Below, one piece after another: positions 30,661 through 31,122 of a stretch of DNA of 31,122 nt. The stretch is taken from positions 1 through 31,122 of the forward strand of contig CATZZP010000022.1 of assembly GCA_958426775.1 (NCBI GenBank), given 5' to 3'. A program made the position numbers and the translations under genes. Source of the DNA: an uncultured Bacillota bacterium. Its GTDB lineage: Bacteria > Bacillota > Clostridia > Lachnospirales > CAG-274. Each line of letters starts with the position of its first letter. The stretch's first letter is position 1. The notes below the pieces were generated by a model. The model was not told where the DNA came from. It searched no databases and worked only from the letters and a program-made list of their open reading frames with translations.

Positions 30661-31122
30661 ATGAAAGGTTATAAGGTTTTTAATTCTGACTGGACTTGTA
30701 GAGGTTTCCAGTTTGAGGTAGGCAAAGTATTTGAGGAAGATGTCACACCAGTTTGTTGTGATAAGGGATTTCATTTCTGCACAAAGGCATCAGACTGTTT
30801 TAGCTATTATGATTTTGACCCTAATAATAAAGTTGCAGAAGTAGAAGCACTTGGTGAGATTGACTCTAATGATGAAGATAGTAAGTGCTGTACTAACAAA
30901 ATTAAGATTGTTAGAGAAATTAACTGGCAGGAAGTTCTTGAGCTTGTAAATTTGGGAAAAGCTTGCACTGGTCTTTGTAACAGCGGTAATCGTAACAGCG
31001 GTGATTATAACAGCGGTAATCGTAACAGCGGTGATTGGAACAGCGGTGATTGGAACAGCGGTAATCGTAACAGCGGTAATCGTAACAGCGGTAATCGTAA
31101 CAGCGGTGATTGGAACAGCGGT
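30661..31122 (+). CDS. Prophage protein with DUF7666-like N-terminus and NSGxx pentapeptide repeats (incomplete)
   Basis: 154 residues seen, open at the window edge. The first 105 residues form a Cys-rich domain (VCCDKGFHFCTKASDC, then a KVAEVEALGEID block and a WQEVLELVNLGK helix) that I recall from phage proteins annotated as DUF7666. Then come nine full NSG-(N/D)-(R/W/Y) repeats and a tenth begun. The five-residue period suggests a repetitive coil or beta-helix, like the XNXGX (Pentapeptide_2) type and unlike the A(D/N)LXX type. GAAAGGATGG precedes the ATG. Function unknown. Confidence 0.8.
   Translation, partial: MKGYKVFNSDWTCRGFQFEVGKVFEEDVTPVCCDKGFHFCTKASDCFSYYDFDPNNKVAEVEALGEIDSNDEDSKCCTNKIKIVREINWQEVLELVNLGKACTGLCNSGNRNSGDYNSGNRNSGDWNSGDWNSGNRNSGNRNSGNRNSGDWNSG
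30979..31122 (+). repeat. 15-base tandem coding repeat array
   Basis: Units AACAGCGGTAATCGT, AACAGCGGTGATTGG and one AACAGCGGTGATTAT follow one another for 144 bases and continue past the window. AACAGCGGT is invariant; only the last six bases change. The near-identity at DNA level points to recent expansion or recombination between units. Confidence 0.95.

Larger units (their letters stand above)
26300..31122. mobile_element. Left part of a temperate prophage next to rpsI
   Basis: From the integrase rightwards the genes are phage-like: integrase, S24 repressor, Cro-like and second HTH proteins, BRO-N antirepressor, small HTH protein and an NSGxx-repeat protein. Base composition and codon choice shift from the neighbouring ribosomal genes (more A/T, more ATT and AAT codons). 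The left boundary lies between the rpsI stop and about 26435; the right end is beyond the window, so no attachment-site duplication could be matched. No structural or replication genes are visible yet, and an integrative conjugative element is not fully ruled out. Confidence 0.8.

Noticed and set aside
30979..31122. CRISPR array
   Set aside because: The 15-base units lie in frame inside a gene, with invariant NSG codons and no spacers of the 30-base kind.
1..31122. tRNA or rRNA genes
   Set aside because: No cloverleaf or rRNA-like stretch was noticed on reading both strands; a dedicated tRNA search was not possible.

Overview
The window is a chromosomal stretch of a low-GC, anaerobic Firmicute, most likely a gut member of the class Clostridia (Lachnospirales or Oscillospirales). 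Supporting signs are the Gram-positive gene orders ylxM-ffh-rpsP-khpA and infC-rpmI-rplT with an L20-type leader, strong GGAGG ribosome binding sites, TTGACA/TATAAT promoters, a HydE maturase for [FeFe]-hydrogenase and a pectin-type (CE12) esterase. Assignment below class level is not possible from the sequence alone.

Layout: 1-1177, minus strand, the start of an unknown gene and a CE12 esterase. 1410-3452, a small alarmone synthetase, a metallophosphoesterase and a cyclophilin as one plus-strand operon. 3566-5648, an OmpR-type two-component system. 5749-8025, ylxM-ffh-rpsP-khpA. 8307-8729, a flavodoxin on the minus strand, divergent from an HD-hydrolase/hydE/nadA operon (9190-11703), with repeated GTTAGC-N4-GCTAAC palindromes in the control region. 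11796-13131, the autoregulated infC-rpmI-rplT operon, with infC probably starting at AUU. 13273-14905, a lipoprotein, a decayed ISL3-type transposase and a small membrane ORF. 15033-17825, two divergent units: a 53-codon gene with a zinc-ribbon/TPR membrane protein, and an exported copper-amine-oxidase-stalk protein. 17877-25198, the arginine genes: argG-argH on the minus strand, divergent from argC-argJ-argB-argD (the cyclic acetyl-ornithine route). 25441-26289, rplM-rpsI behind a structured leader.

From about 26350 to the right edge lies the left end of a temperate prophage integrated just downstream of rpsI. It carries a tyrosine integrase, a noncoding stretch with seven perfect copies of ATCTTGAAC, an S24-type repressor interrupted by a one-base frameshift in an A7 run, a five-copy operator cluster, a Cro-like protein, a second HTH protein, two small membrane ORFs that converge and overlap, a BRO-N antirepressor, a small HTH protein, and a protein with NSGxx pentapeptide repeats that runs off the window.

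The host genes are mostly housekeeping: stringent response, SRP targeting, translation and arginine synthesis. The most unusual material is in the prophage control region (the ATCTTGAAC cluster, the frameshifted repressor and the putative antisense RNA over the integrase leader) and in the flavodoxin/HD-hydE-nadA intergenic region. I did not find a clearly new defence or mobile system. The ATCTTGAAC cluster is the best candidate for undescribed structure.
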